From Sclerodactyla briareus (taxonomy: Eukaryota > Echinodermata > Holothuroidea > Dendrochirotida > Sclerodactylidae), in the NCBI GenBank assembly GCA_026419785.1, contig JAODTK010003721.1:372001-436000 (forward strand): DNA of 64,000 nt, in the 5' to 3' direction. How positions within the stretch are numbered: position 1 is the stretch's first letter; each line of letters begins with the position of its first letter. The notes below the pieces were generated by a model, which made no database searches, was not told the origin of the DNA, and worked only from the letters and a program-made list of their open reading frames with translations. Below are positions 63,610-64,000 of the stretch, one piece after another. The position numbers and the translations under genes were made by a program.

Positions 63610-64000
63610 CTGAATGGGTACATACAAACAAACCTAGAAAAGAAAATAACATGGCATATTGCTTAGCGTTCTATTCGCATTAATACTCGTTCCCATGACT
63701 GGGGAATAGCGTTCCATTTGCACGCATATAATGGTGTCAGTGGTGGACTGGGAGTAGGAAACCGCCATCGACTTCACAAGCAATCCAAACTGACTACATT
63801 TACCCAACTATCTGAAGGCAAATGAAGAATATCCGAGCAGTCTAAACGCAATCACTAAAAGCAACGACCATCAATGTCTATGCTTCAATGTCGATACCTC
63901 ACTTGATACTCATTTGTGTGGTAAACAGGAAATCATGGACGACTTAAAGAGAAATAAAGGGAGTACAGCTACAGGCACAGGTTCCGGGAGAGGAAGCTGA

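Larger units (their letters stand above)
57620..64000. repeat. Tandem duplication of the NHR1 block (57,620-60,475 and 61,325-64,000)
   Basis: The two stretches align end to end, both starting near a gatatttcgatat-like word and both reaching the phrase caggttccgggagaggaagctga (with extra bases in the first). The second copy runs into the window edge. Both carry the two NHR1 exons in the same order. They are separated by about 850 bases (60,475-61,325) in which nothing was recognised. Differences are mainly scattered one-base gains in the first copy and losses in the second. Confidence 0.9.

Noticed and set aside
1-64000. Retroviral or LTR elements, prokaryotic operons, rRNA genes
   Set aside because: Nothing on either strand was recognised as such by motif or structure.

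Overview
The window looks like nuclear DNA of an invertebrate animal, probably a non-vertebrate deuterostome (amphioxus, echinoderm or hemichordate type). The reasons are spliced genes with GT/AG introns of about 0.5-2 kb, two TRIM genes of the RING/two-B-box/coiled-coil/NHL type, RTE-like and CR1/L2-like LINE remnants, tRNA-derived SINEs, and many micro- and minisatellites. No bacterial, organellar or viral gene was recognised. The species cannot be fixed from the sequence.

The main gene is on the minus strand and runs from the right edge of the window (about 63.6 kb) to a stop codon at 15,648. It is a NEURL4 (neuralized-like 4) orthologue in about two dozen short exons, none of which stands out as a long open reading frame. 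NHR1 lies at 61.7-63.6 kb, with a second copy at 58.0-60.1. NHR2 is at 56.8-50.6, NHR3 at 48.4-45.5, NHR4 begins at 42.8, NHR5 begins at 37.3 and ends at 23.35, and NHR6 is at 22.6-20.8. The conserved NEURL4 C-terminal region is at 20.35-15.65. The order matches the six-NHR layout of the family. Many exons need a frame change of one base inside them.

Two related blocks lie around and inside this gene: about 1-6.96 kb, and 27.7-36.5 kb inside the NHR5 intron. Each carries a plus-strand TRIM-NHL gene, a shared AT-rich tail, and at its right end a 48-bp minisatellite, which is a few decayed units at 6.7-6.96 kb but about 43 units at 34.5-36.5 kb. The first block also holds an 897-bp tandem duplication (4.08-5.88 kb). 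Between the blocks are an RTE-like LINE (9.1-10.6 kb), a CR1/L2-like LINE 3' end (26.9-27.4 kb), several SINE copies, and tandem repeats with periods of about 21, 120, 173 and 236 bp. The 236-bp repeat cuts through the last NHR6 exon and copies its 3' end and splice donor.

Base-level quality appears poor and uneven. The two copies at 57.6-60.5 and 61.3-64.0 differ mainly by scattered one-base insertions in the first and deletions in the second, which resembles unpolished long reads. Because the conserved NEURL4 exons are also frameshifted, a frameshift anywhere in this window is weak evidence for a pseudogene. Conserved motifs were compared with the families from memory; no alignment was run.
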